Of a DNA stretch of 64,000 nucleotides, positions 1 to 8,212 are shown one piece after another; within the stretch, counting starts at the first letter, position 1; the number at the start of each line of letters is the position of its first letter. The stretch spans positions 620,001 to 684,000 of the forward strand of contig NZ_CP117811.1 in NCBI RefSeq assembly GCF_028728065.1, in the 5' to 3' direction. The stretch comes from Lentisphaera profundi (GTDB lineage Bacteria > Verrucomicrobiota > Lentisphaeria > Lentisphaerales > Lentisphaeraceae). The notes beneath the pieces are model-generated. The model ran no database searches. It worked only from the letters and a program-made list of their open reading frames with translations, and had not been told where the DNA came from. The translations under genes were made by a program, and so were the position numbers.

Positions 1-1038
1 GTAGCGATTGCCTTTGCTTTTCGCGCAGTGATACTTCAGCCGTTTAAGATCCCGACAAATTCAATGCGTCCCACCCTTCATGGAATCAATGTCTACTTAG
101 AAGATGATTCGAAGATAAAAGAGTTCCGTGAAAATTATTTATACCCAATCTACTTTGGACGCGCTTACTTTAGTAATGATGTGCCTGTTATTGGTGCCAC
201 TGAGCAGTTAAAAGATGGTCGTAGTTTTTTGATTCAGAAATTATTCACTCGTACATTTTATACCGTAGGTGAAAGTGAGAAAAATGAATTCCCTGGGGAA
301 ATGAAGCAGTTGGGTGAGGCTTATCAAAAATGGTCCAGTACTGAAACTCCAGAGGCAGATGAAAAGATGCAGGGCTATGTTGAAACGGGTGATAACCTCT
401 TTGTGAATCGCTATGTTTACAATTTGCGGGAACCGCAAAGAGGCGATATTGCCGTTTTCGAAACGAAGGGTATCAGGCAGTATGATGGCAGTAAGCTTGG
501 CGGTCAGTTTTATATCAAGCGCTTGGCAGGTACTCCTGGGGATACACTGAAAATAGACTCGAATAGAGACCTATACCTTAGGGAGAGCGGTCAAACTGAA
601 TTTGTAAAAATGGATCAAATCCATCGTGGTTTTGCCAAAGTGATGAGCAAGGAAAATGGTTATAATGGTTATAAACGCCTGGATGCGTCGGAACGTTATC
701 GCTACATGATCGCTTTAAATAACAAGATTAAGCCTGAAGAAAATATGGGAATGAACATTTGGAAGCTTACGACTGCTGATGCCACATTATTTTACAAAGA
801 AGATGGATTTAATCGTTACCTTATTAAAGCTGAGTTTAGTAATGGCTATAAAATGGAGTTCACGGAGGATGCCGATATCTTCACACTTGGTGCGAGGCAA
901 TACTTTATGCTAGGCGACAATAGCTTCAATAGTTTAGATAGCCGCTCTTGGGGTACAGTACCTAGAGAAAACTTTATGGGTACCGCATGTGCGGTCTTTT
1001 GGCCATTTTCTAAACGCTGGGGCTGGGCGGATAAATAA
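1..1038 (+). CDS. lepB: Signal peptidase I, 5' end outside the window
   Basis: This is a membrane-anchored type I signal peptidase (S26 family), which cuts signal peptides from exported proteins at the outer face of the cytoplasmic membrane. The frame is open from base 1 and the GTG at 28 is internal, so the true start and the membrane anchor lie upstream. Visible family boxes are the catalytic serine in IPTNSMRPTL, the catalytic lysine region FYIKRLAGTPGD, and the C-terminal GDNSFNSLDSRSWG box. Between the serine and lysine boxes the protein is longer than the E. coli enzyme. A weak inverted repeat follows the stop (about 1040-1076). Identity is very likely; only the N-terminus is missing. 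Confidence 0.93.
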   Translation, partial: VAIAFAFRAVILQPFKIPTNSMRPTLHGINVYLEDDSKIKEFRENYLYPIYFGRAYFSNDVPVIGATEQLKDGRSFLIQKLFTRTFYTVGESEKNEFPGEMKQLGEAYQKWSSTETPEADEKMQGYVETGDNLFVNRYVYNLREPQRGDIAVFETKGIRQYDGSKLGGQFYIKRLAGTPGDTLKIDSNRDLYLRESGQTEFVKMDQIHRGFAKVMSKENGYNGYKRLDASERYRYMIALNNKIKPEENMGMNIWKLTTADATLFYKEDGFNRYLIKAEFSNGYKMEFTEDADIFTLGARQYFMLGDNSFNSLDSRSWGTVPRENFMGTACAVFWPFSKRWGWADK

Positions 1039-1126
1039 AGCATTTTCTCATTTATCAATGAGGTGAAAAATGTTTTTCGCATTACTTTAAGTTTTTATAT
1101 TTAATAATTTTTAAGATACAGGATAA

Positions 1127-1582
1127 ATGATGAATATTCTTTTTGTCTGCAATGCCAATTCATGTCGTAGCCCTATGGCGGCGGCTTTTTTCAATCACTT
1201 ATGTGCCCAAAATAAAATTACTGATGTAGCCGCAGTTTCAGCGGGAGCTCAGGCAGTGGAAGGGGATCCAGCATCTAAGTTAGCCGTTAAACTTATGTCT
1301 AACTTGGGAGTGTCGATTGAAAATCATATTTCACGTCGCGTAACGGAAGAGATGATTAGTGACTGTGAAGCTGTTTTTTGTATGGAAAAGGCTCAATTAA
1401 ATGAATTGACCAAAGATTTTCCAGAAGCCAAAGAAAAAGCACGTCTGCTCCTAACCGTATTGGATAGTAAGTTAGGCGTAGAAGACCCACTTGATGGAGA
1501 TGAAGAAATGTATCAGCAATGTTTTCTAAACATGATGCCAGCTTTAGCTGAACTTGCCGATCGGATTATTAGATCACGATAA
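1127..1582 (+). CDS. Low-molecular-weight protein tyrosine phosphatase family protein
   Basis: The 151-residue protein is a cytoplasmic LMW-PTP/arsenate-reductase-fold phosphatase. The P-loop C-X5-R is at the N-terminus (Cys8 to Arg14, followed by Ser15), and the general-acid Asp is in the VEDPLDGD segment near residue 125. The substrate could be phosphotyrosine on proteins, a phosphosugar, or arsenate; the sequence does not decide. Two adjacent ATGs (1127, 1130) follow an AGGA at 1120, and the second has slightly better spacing. The gene lies 4 bp before the next one, so the two are probably co-transcribed. Confidence 0.85.
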   Translation: MMNILFVCNANSCRSPMAAAFFNHLCAQNKITDVAAVSAGAQAVEGDPASKLAVKLMSNLGVSIENHISRRVTEEMISDCEAVFCMEKAQLNELTKDFPEAKEKARLLLTVLDSKLGVEDPLDGDEEMYQQCFLNMMPALAELADRIIRSR

Positions 1583-1585
1583 ACG

Positions 1586-3517
1586 ATGGTCCGTTTATCT
1601 CTCCGTGCTTTAATCGCCTTGTGTGCAGCAATGGCGGTTTATGTTTCTGTTCTTAGTTGGCGCGGAGCCAGGAGTAAGGCGAAATATGATAGTAAAGAAC
1701 TAATAAATATTTCGCAATCTCTGAAGAACCCCAGCTCAAGAGTAGAGCTTAAGGCACCGGCTATTGGTGAAATAGCTGATACTGAAATTGCTGCGAATAC
1801 CGCAAATTTTAAACAAGTCCTCCTGTCTTGGGTTCGTGAAAATCCAACGGGAACTTTGGCTTGGGCCTTGAGCCTAGAGTCAAATGAACGCAAGGTTCTT
1901 GTGTTCACAGAATTTTTAGCCATTTGGATGCGTGAATCCCCACAGGAATGTGGTGATTGGTTGATCAGTAATCAAGATCAAGCTTTTGTAGAAGATGGCT
2001 TATTGAGAGCCGTAATTAGTCGCGGACAAATTTCTCCTTACCACGGAATAAAACTTGCTTTAAGTTTAAAGCAAAGGAGCTGGCGTTCTTATAGCCTTAA
2101 TGGGATTTACGAGTCTTGGGTGCCAAAGCGACCTGAGCAAGCTGCAAGTTATTTGGAAGACCTTAAGGTATTGCCTGAATACGAGAGCTTAGTTTTGTTG
2201 ACATTAGCAACATGGGCAAAACAAGATTTCACGAAAGCTTATGAATGGATGGATGCTTCTAAAATAGTCAATAAGCAAGAGCTTTTAGAGTTCGTTTTTG
2301 TCTTAAATTGTGAATCTAAACCAAAATATTTTCTTGACTGGATCTTTAATGACTTGGAGCCAGAAGAACGGGGCGCGTATTTAAAAGACTTAATGGCGGT
2401 AGCTTTTTCTCGACATGAGAAAATTATCTTGACAGGTGTGCGCTCTATGTCTAATTATAAAAAAGATCTTTGTTTTGGTTGGATTGCCGTTTCTTTATCG
2501 AACAAAAAAAATGCTAAATACCAAGAGTTCTTGGATAAAATTCGTGTAAAAAAGACTAAAGAAGAATTCAGACTCCTCTGTTATCGGAAGATCTCGCAAC
2601 AGAGTCCAGATCAACTAATGCATGAATTGAGTGTAGTAGAGTTGCGCGAGTTAGGTTCCTTTCGAAAATCCTTAATGTTAAGTTTTGCTAAAAAAAGTCC
2701 TCAAAAAACACTTTTGTGGTTACAGAGTCCCACTGCACTTAATTTATTAAGGGAGTTAATTTTTTACAGTCAGGATGATACTGTATCAGGAATGACAAAG
2801 AACCTACAACTCGCTAGTTATTTTGTAAATTCATTCCCTCAATCACTGAGTCAAAAACCTATGATTGATGGTCTGCTTACTTCTTCATTTGTGGAGGCTA
2901 AACAAGTTTACGATGATTACCTTACAACCTTAGATCGTATGCTTACGGATATAATAAGGGTTCAGATTAGTAAGAATAATGCAGAGGCTTATTTAGAGGG
3001 AATTGAAGATCAAGCTTTCAAAGATCTTTATACGTCCAAACTACTCATGCACCCTAAGCATAAATTGAAGCAAGAAGATTTGCTCTTGTTTAGGGGCATT
3101 CAATCGGAAAGTTTACGTTACAAGGTATTGAACTTCTTGGCGTGGAAGATAAAAGGCGAGAGTGTGCCTCAGTTTTTGTCTTTTGCAGAGAGTCATTACT
3201 TACTGAATTATAGTTTAGTTTCTGTGGTGCTGAAAAAATGGGGAAAGTTTGACCAGGTAAAAGCTAGTGAATGGCTGCATAAACATTCAAATGCCTCTTG
3301 GTATATTGCTGTTAGCGCAAATTTTTCAGCTCAGCTAATTCAATCTTCCGTTCAGGATTTTCGTGAATTTGCTGAACGCATAAGCCCGCATAAGAGAAAT
3401 CTATATATTAATAAATTGACGATAGTTTTTAGCGAAACTAACCCTGAATTACTTGTGCTTTTGCCAGTTGCACTTAATATCAAAAAATATTTACAAACAT
3501 CAAAAAAGGAAAAATGA
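1586..3517 (+). CDS. Membrane-anchored helical-repeat protein of unknown function
   Basis: The 643-residue protein has one N-terminal hydrophobic segment (about residues 5-24), so it is probably anchored with the rest outside the cytoplasm. The body is all-helical, with a recurring pattern of a Trp followed by a Pro- or Lys-rich turn and an Ala/Trp pair (for example LATWAKQDFTKAYEWMD and VLKKWGKFDQVKASEWLHK). This suggests TPR- or HEAT-like alpha-solenoid repeats of about 35-40 residues. I do not recognise a family name. It lies between the phosphatase and the purine gene with almost no gaps, so it is likely part of their operon. The function is unknown. Confidence 0.75.
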   Translation: MVRLSLRALIALCAAMAVYVSVLSWRGARSKAKYDSKELINISQSLKNPSSRVELKAPAIGEIADTEIAANTANFKQVLLSWVRENPTGTLAWALSLESNERKVLVFTEFLAIWMRESPQECGDWLISNQDQAFVEDGLLRAVISRGQISPYHGIKLALSLKQRSWRSYSLNGIYESWVPKRPEQAASYLEDLKVLPEYESLVLLTLATWAKQDFTKAYEWMDASKIVNKQELLEFVFVLNCESKPKYFLDWIFNDLEPEERGAYLKDLMAVAFSRHEKIILTGVRSMSNYKKDLCFGWIAVSLSNKKNAKYQEFLDKIRVKKTKEEFRLLCYRKISQQSPDQLMHELSVVELRELGSFRKSLMLSFAKKSPQKTLLWLQSPTALNLLRELIFYSQDDTVSGMTKNLQLASYFVNSFPQSLSQKPMIDGLLTSSFVEAKQVYDDYLTTLDRMLTDIIRVQISKNNAEAYLEGIEDQAFKDLYTSKLLMHPKHKLKQEDLLLFRGIQSESLRYKVLNFLAWKIKGESVPQFLSFAESHYLLNYSLVSVVLKKWGKFDQVKASEWLHKHSNASWYIAVSANFSAQLIQSSVQDFREFAERISPHKRNLYINKLTIVFSETNPELLVLLPVALNIKKYLQTSKKEK

Positions 3518-3519
3518 TC

Positions 3520-4629
3520 ATGTCTGATAAGACTTTGTCAAGAAGTGCTTACCTCAATCGTAACGAGGGTTCTTATGAACAAGAATTAGTAATCTGTGGT
3601 TCTGATTACACAAAAGTCGATGACTTACGTTATGGAACAAATCCACACCAAACTGCAGCCTTATACAAGCCAGCAGGTGTTGTGAGTCCTGTTGGGGACA
3701 TGAAGGTCTTAAAGAATGGTAAGAGTGGGCTTTCGCAGACAAACTTAGAAGATATTTCTTATGCTTTAAATATTGTTAAGTTTTTTGACGAGCCGACCTG
3801 TGCTGTTATGAAACACGTGAATCCTTCTGGCGCAGCCACTGCGAAGAATGTCTTTGATGCATACATCCAAGCACGTGATGCAGATCCTAGAGCGGCATTT
3901 GGTAGTACAATTGCCTTTAATACTGAGCTTGATGAGCAAACTGCAAAAGAAATCATGAGCTCCTTTGTAGAGTGTGTGGTAGCTCCTGCAGTAAGTGCAG
4001 AAGCCATGGCTGTGTTCACAAATCCCGATGTAAAAATGAATAAAGCTATTCGCATTCTCCAATGTGGTGATTTGAGTGACTTACCTCGTTATTCAGGTGA
4101 AGAAGAAGAGCGTCATAATACTTTAAAAACTTTAGCTGATGGTTCTGTAGTAGTTGCAGCTCCATTGACAACGTCTTTGAAAACTGTAGCAGACCTCAAA
4201 GCGGCCAGTGGCGAGAACAAAGCTTGTGGTTTCCAAGAATCTACAGTCGTAGCTACTGAGCAAGAAAAGAAAGATTTACTTGCGGCGTGGTACTTCAATA
4301 TTAGCGTCCGTTCAAATGGCGTTGTTTTAGTGAAAAATGGTACAACGGTATCTGTTGGTACTGGTGAGCAAGATCGCGTCGGCGCAATTGAGCAAGCTAT
4401 TGCTAAATTTAAGCTTAAATATGAAGGAAATGAAGATATCCAAGGTTCTGTAATGTCTAGTGATGGCTTCTTTCCGTTCTCGGATGGTGTTGAAACGGCC
4501 GCAGCTGCTGGAGTGACTGCAGTTATAGCTCCTTCAGGATCCTTGAAAGATGCAGATGTAATCAAACGTGCTAATGAGTTGGGTGTAGCATTGTTTCATG
4601 CACCTGAAAGAATTTTCTCACACCACTAA
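3520..4629 (+). CDS. purH: Stand-alone AICAR transformylase (PurH C-terminal half)
   Basis: The protein catalyses the formyl transfer from 10-formyl-THF to AICAR, the ninth step of purine synthesis. The sequence starts directly with the transformylase part (DLRYGTNPHQTAALY) and contains the family's VMKHVNPSGAA, RDADPRAAFGS and ending HAPERIFSHH segments. The usual N-terminal IMP cyclohydrolase domain of about 190 residues is absent, so this is a monofunctional enzyme of about 370 residues; the cyclohydrolase must be encoded elsewhere. ATG 3514 overlaps the preceding stop, but ATG 3520 sits better behind AAGGA at 3506-3510 and is preferred. A strong terminator follows. Confidence 0.9.
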   Translation: MSDKTLSRSAYLNRNEGSYEQELVICGSDYTKVDDLRYGTNPHQTAALYKPAGVVSPVGDMKVLKNGKSGLSQTNLEDISYALNIVKFFDEPTCAVMKHVNPSGAATAKNVFDAYIQARDADPRAAFGSTIAFNTELDEQTAKEIMSSFVECVVAPAVSAEAMAVFTNPDVKMNKAIRILQCGDLSDLPRYSGEEEERHNTLKTLADGSVVVAAPLTTSLKTVADLKAASGENKACGFQESTVVATEQEKKDLLAAWYFNISVRSNGVVLVKNGTTVSVGTGEQDRVGAIEQAIAKFKLKYEGNEDIQGSVMSSDGFFPFSDGVETAAAAGVTAVIAPSGSLKDADVIKRANELGVALFHAPERIFSHH

Positions 4630-4640
4630 AATTATTGTTA

Positions 4641-4669
4641 AAAAACCCAGCTTCGGCTGGGTTTTTTTT
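4641..4669 (+). terminator. Intrinsic terminator after the AICAR transformylase gene
   Basis: Perfect hairpin AACCCAGC-TTCG-GCTGGGTT with a UUCG tetraloop, followed by a run of eight T. It ends the operon that begins at or before the phosphatase gene. Confidence 0.95.
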
Positions 4670-4744
4670 GTATAAATTGTATAAGTGACAAAAGTGACAC
4701 TTCTTTAGATCCTAAGAAAATTAAATAATTATGGATAATACCTT

Positions 4745-5851
4745 ATGAAATACTTCTTGATTAGTTTAATATTATCTGTCAGCGTTTGGGCGCAATCGGG
4801 CATAGATAATTCTTTAAAATTTGAAGTTCAAGCTTCAATGAAAAAAGGCGAAAACTTTTTGCTATCTCAGCAAAATGAAAATGGCTCTTGGGGTTTATAT
4901 GGAGGAGTGCCTGCATATACAGCCTTATCACTTACGACTTTAGCGATGTCACCTTCTCGTGATCAGTATTCGGCTCAAATGGATAAGGCGGCTAAGTATT
5001 TAAATCAATTTATTAATCCAGATGGATCGATTCACGATCGCAGTGAGCATGCCTACCCAAATTACACGACTTCAGTTACCCTGATGGCGCTATTTATTGT
5101 GGACCGTCAAAAGTATGCTGATGTTATTCGCAAGGGCCGTCGTTTCTTAGTTAAGAGTCAATTTGGTCCTGAATCTGGTGTAGAAGCAGGTGGTATTGGT
5201 TATGGTTCAAACAAGACTAAGTCAGACCTCTCGAATACTCAGTATGCTCTAGAGGCTTTGTATGTAACAGAATCCGTAGATCAAGACGGAGTGAGTCCTG
5301 AAGATGTGAAAGCAACTCGCGAGGCTTGGGCCAAAGCTTTAGAATTCGTAGAACGTTGCCAGTCATCTAAAGAGAATGATGAGAAGTTAGATATTGAATG
5401 GAAAGAAAGAAACTACGGTGGGTTTCGTTATTCACCTGATCGTTCAAAAGCTGATGAAGCGGATAAGGCACCTTACGGCGGCATGACCTATGCAGGCATT
5501 AAATCTATGATTTATGCTAAATTAGATAAGGATGACCCGCGTATTAAGGCCGCTTTAGAGTGGGTAAAAAGAAATTATACTTTGGATGAAAATCCAGGCT
5601 TGAAATTACAGGGACATTTTTATTATATTCATACCTTCGCTAAAGCATTGCATGCAGCCCAAATAGAAGAAGTGGATGGAGAGAATGGTGTAAAGCATCA
5701 TTGGCGCAGAGATGTGTGCAGGAAATTGCTCTCTATGCAGGCAGAAGAGGGTAGTTGGGTCAATACAGAGAATCGCTGGCAAGAAAATAACCGTCAGCTT
5801 GTAACAGCTTATGCTTTAATGAGCATGTATTATGCGATGGCTCATCAATAA
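4745..5851 (+). CDS. Secreted prenyltransferase/squalene-oxidase repeat protein
   Basis: The 368-residue protein begins with a signal peptide (MKYFLISLILSVSVWAQS). It then carries several alpha/alpha-barrel repeats of the squalene-hopene cyclase/prenyltransferase type. Examples are QNENGSWGLYGGVPAYTALS near residue 40, NYGGFRYSPDRSKADEADKAPYGGMTYAG near residue 225, and EEGSWVNTENRWQENNRQLVTAYALMS at the C-terminus. The catalytic DXDD of squalene cyclases is not visible. PVC genomes hold many such exported proteins of unknown role, so this is a fold call and not an enzyme call. It is monocistronic, with terminators on both sides. Confidence 0.85.
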   Translation: MKYFLISLILSVSVWAQSGIDNSLKFEVQASMKKGENFLLSQQNENGSWGLYGGVPAYTALSLTTLAMSPSRDQYSAQMDKAAKYLNQFINPDGSIHDRSEHAYPNYTTSVTLMALFIVDRQKYADVIRKGRRFLVKSQFGPESGVEAGGIGYGSNKTKSDLSNTQYALEALYVTESVDQDGVSPEDVKATREAWAKALEFVERCQSSKENDEKLDIEWKERNYGGFRYSPDRSKADEADKAPYGGMTYAGIKSMIYAKLDKDDPRIKAALEWVKRNYTLDENPGLKLQGHFYYIHTFAKALHAAQIEEVDGENGVKHHWRRDVCRKLLSMQAEEGSWVNTENRWQENNRQLVTAYALMSMYYAMAHQ

Positions 5852-5867
5852 AATAGTTTAAAACGAC

Positions 5868-5899
5868 AAAAAAAGCTCATCATTTGATGAGCTTTTTTT
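5868..5899. terminator. Bidirectional intrinsic terminator
   Basis: The hairpin AAAAAAGCTCATCA-TT-TGATGAGCTTTTTT is symmetrical, with A runs on one side and T runs on the other. It can serve both the upstream plus-strand gene and the converging orn gene. Confidence 0.93.
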
Positions 5900-5957
5900 A
5901 TGCGAGTCTTATGCCTAGACCTCTAAGTGATTCTTCTAAAGTAAGCGTCAATTGAGC

Positions 5958-6512
5958 TTAGAGTTCTTCTTTGGGGACTAAAAAATTCTGACGATAAAAT
6001 TTGAGCTCTTCGATGGATTCCAAAATATCATCGAGTGCACGGTGAGTCGTTTTCTTGGTGAAATAGGATTTCTTTTGTCCATACCAACGGTTGAAGAGTT
6101 CCTTCATACTCGAAACATCCACGACACGATAGTGCAGGACATCAATAATATCCGTCATGTGGTGTGTTAAAAACATGCGGTCCTGACCGATTGAGTTACC
6201 ACAGAGAGGAGCTCGTCCTTTTTCGCAATACTCCAAAATGAAATCTCGAGTTTGCTGACAAGCTTCTTCTTGACTTACTTTTGAATCCTTTACCGCTTGT
6301 GTCAGTCCTGATTGGCCGTGATGTTTGATGCACCAATCATTCATATTATCCATGACTTCATCACTTTGGTGAATAATCAGGCAGGGTCCCTGTGCGATAA
6401 TGTTTAATTCACTATCTGTAACCAGGGTGGCGATTTCGATAATTTTATCTTTTGTAGGATCTAGACCGGTCATTTCGAGATCCATCCATACTAAATTGTT
6501 AGTGCTTTTCAT
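5958..6512 (-). CDS. orn: Oligoribonuclease
   Basis: This DEDDh 3'-5' exoribonuclease degrades short RNA oligomers, including pGpG. Its 184 residues match the usual length of about 180. The catalytic set is visible: Asp11 and Glu13 (WMDLEMTGLD), Asp111 (GNSIGQDRMF) and the H-x-A-x-x-D motif at 157-162. Its ATG overlaps the stop of the upstream kinase gene by four bases (ATGA), so the two are translationally coupled. Confidence 0.95.
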   Translation of the reverse strand: MKSTNNLVWMDLEMTGLDPTKDKIIEIATLVTDSELNIIAQGPCLIIHQSDEVMDNMNDWCIKHHGQSGLTQAVKDSKVSQEEACQQTRDFILEYCEKGRAPLCGNSIGQDRMFLTHHMTDIIDVLHYRVVDVSSMKELFNRWYGQKKSYFTKKTTHRALDDILESIEELKFYRQNFLVPKEEL

Positions 6513-7486
6513 TGATTAGCCCTTTCTCTGTTAGGATCCACTAAATGTGGCGTTTCGTCTTTTAAAAATCTCATTAAGTCTTCAGAAACTTCATAGGCAG
6601 TAGCATAGCGTTCATCTGAATCTGTGGCCATCATAGTCATGATAATTTTGGCAAGTGCTTCGGGGCATTCAGCAAATTCATCACGGGGATCTGGTGGTGG
6701 GTTTTCTATACGAGCATTAACTACTTCGAGTAAACCGCCGTAGTTAAACGGAGGTAGACCTACGATCAAATGATAGAGTGTACAGCCTAAGGAGTAAATA
6801 TCTGAGCGGTTGTCTTGGTAGATGTCGGTCTGAATCATCTCAGGTGAGAGGTAAAAGGGGGTGCCGAGGATATTACGGCTTTCTTGTACGGCCATCTCAT
6901 GATTTGAGGTTAAGCCAAAATCACAGAGTTTAACAGCACCTTCTTTGGTGACGATGATATTATGAGGCTTTACATCCCTGTGGATCATCAGAAAGTTGGA
7001 CCAAACATAATCTAAAGCATTGCAGACATGAACCATGGCGGCTACCGCTTCTTTGGGTGCCATCTGAATATATAACTCTAAGTATTCACCTAAGTTGAGG
7101 CCGTTGACATGCTCCATGACGATGTACATGATATTTTCATGGACACCACCTTCATAGATACGTACAATATTCTCATGGACGAGTTGGGATGCGGTTTCGA
7201 CTTCTTGGAGGAATTCTTCTGAAATGTTGTTGTCATCTTCACATTTTGTAAAAAAGAGCTTGAGAGCATAGTCAATGCCTGAGGGGCTATGTTTGGCCTT
7301 TACGACAATAGAGTGGCCGCCAGCTCCAATGGCTTCATCAATGATGAAATCACCAAAAATTATTTCAGGTCCTTCGTCAAGAATGGCAATGTTAAGTTTA
7401 TGGCAATGAGAACAGAAATCGATGCCACCTTCTGAAGCTAGACGCGACTCAAAAACCCTTCCACAATGTTCGCAGGAAAACGACAT
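6509..7486 (-). CDS. Ser/Thr protein kinase with N-terminal zinc ribbon
   Basis: The 325-residue protein starts with a C-X2-C...C-X2-C zinc ribbon (Cys5, Cys8, Cys25, Cys28). A complete Hanks-type kinase domain follows: glycine loop GAGGHSIVVK near residue 55, invariant Lys76 (YALKLFF), catalytic loop IHRDVKPHN near 170 and DFG near 190. There is no transmembrane segment, so it is cytosolic, unlike the common PknB-type kinases with PASTA domains. It overlaps orn by four bases. The targets are unknown. The ATG is preceded by a GGAGGAT-type ribosome site on the minus strand. Confidence 0.9.
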   Translation of the reverse strand: MSFSCEHCGRVFESRLASEGGIDFCSHCHKLNIAILDEGPEIIFGDFIIDEAIGAGGHSIVVKAKHSPSGIDYALKLFFTKCEDDNNISEEFLQEVETASQLVHENIVRIYEGGVHENIMYIVMEHVNGLNLGEYLELYIQMAPKEAVAAMVHVCNALDYVWSNFLMIHRDVKPHNIIVTKEGAVKLCDFGLTSNHEMAVQESRNILGTPFYLSPEMIQTDIYQDNRSDIYSLGCTLYHLIVGLPPFNYGGLLEVVNARIENPPPDPRDEFAECPEALAKIIMTMMATDSDERYATAYEVSEDLMRFLKDETPHLVDPNRERANQ

Positions 7487-7667
7487 TTCTATCCTCCAAA
7501 GTTAAAAAAATGATAATTCCTCTAAAAACTGCCTCTGAGGCTATCATTTTCAAGCCAGTAAAGCTTTACATTAGCAGTTTTTTTCCTATTATTATGGATG
7601 TTTTTTTGCAATTTCGTGTGGTGTCGTTGCTGAGGAATAAAATATAACATAAATTTAGGTAATAAGA

Positions 7668-8186
7668 ATGAGTGATGACTTTAGCTCCTGTTTGAGGGAT
7701 ATCCCAGATTTCCCAAGTCCCGGAATCATATTTAAAGATATTAGCCCCTTATTAGCTAATCCACAAAAATTCACTGAAGTTATTGATGCAATGGCGAAAA
7801 TTATTGAGGATCAATCGATAGATTTTTTACTTGGCATTGATTCTCGAGGTTTTATTTTTGCGAGTGCCTTGGCGCAAAAACTCAAGATAGGTATGGTGAT
7901 GGCAAGAAAACCGGGTAAGCTCCCTGGTGAAGTCGTCTCGCAGTCCTACGATTTAGAGTATGGAAGTGCGACTTTGGAAATCCAAAAAGATGCTTTTGAA
8001 GCGGGTGATCGCATTTTAGTGATTGACGATGTCTTGGCAACGGGTGGAACGGCTCGTGCGGCCAGTGATTTAGTTGAGAAAATGGGAGCCCACACAGCGG
8101 GGTACTTATTTTTTGTGGAGTTAGAATTTTTAAATGGCAGACAGGTACTGAACGCTGATTCAGTTAATTCTTTAGTTAAATTTTAA
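7668..8186 (+). CDS. apt: Adenine phosphoribosyltransferase
   Basis: The enzyme converts adenine plus PRPP into AMP in purine salvage. The 172-residue length is typical. The N-terminal DFPSPGIIFKDISPLL segment is characteristic of Apt, and the PRPP loop ILVIDDVLATGGT is at residues 116-128. It is divergent from the kinase gene, with about 180 bp of shared upstream DNA, and is followed 26 bp later by acs. Confidence 0.95.
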   Translation: MSDDFSSCLRDIPDFPSPGIIFKDISPLLANPQKFTEVIDAMAKIIEDQSIDFLLGIDSRGFIFASALAQKLKIGMVMARKPGKLPGEVVSQSYDLEYGSATLEIQKDAFEAGDRILVIDDVLATGGTARAASDLVEKMGAHTAGYLFFVELEFLNGRQVLNADSVNSLVKF

Positions 8187-8212
8187 TCATAATAATATTG
8201 ATAGGAATACTT

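Noticed and set aside
1040-1076. Terminator after the signal peptidase gene
   Set aside because: The stem is only CTCAT/ATGAG with a mismatched extension; too weak to list.
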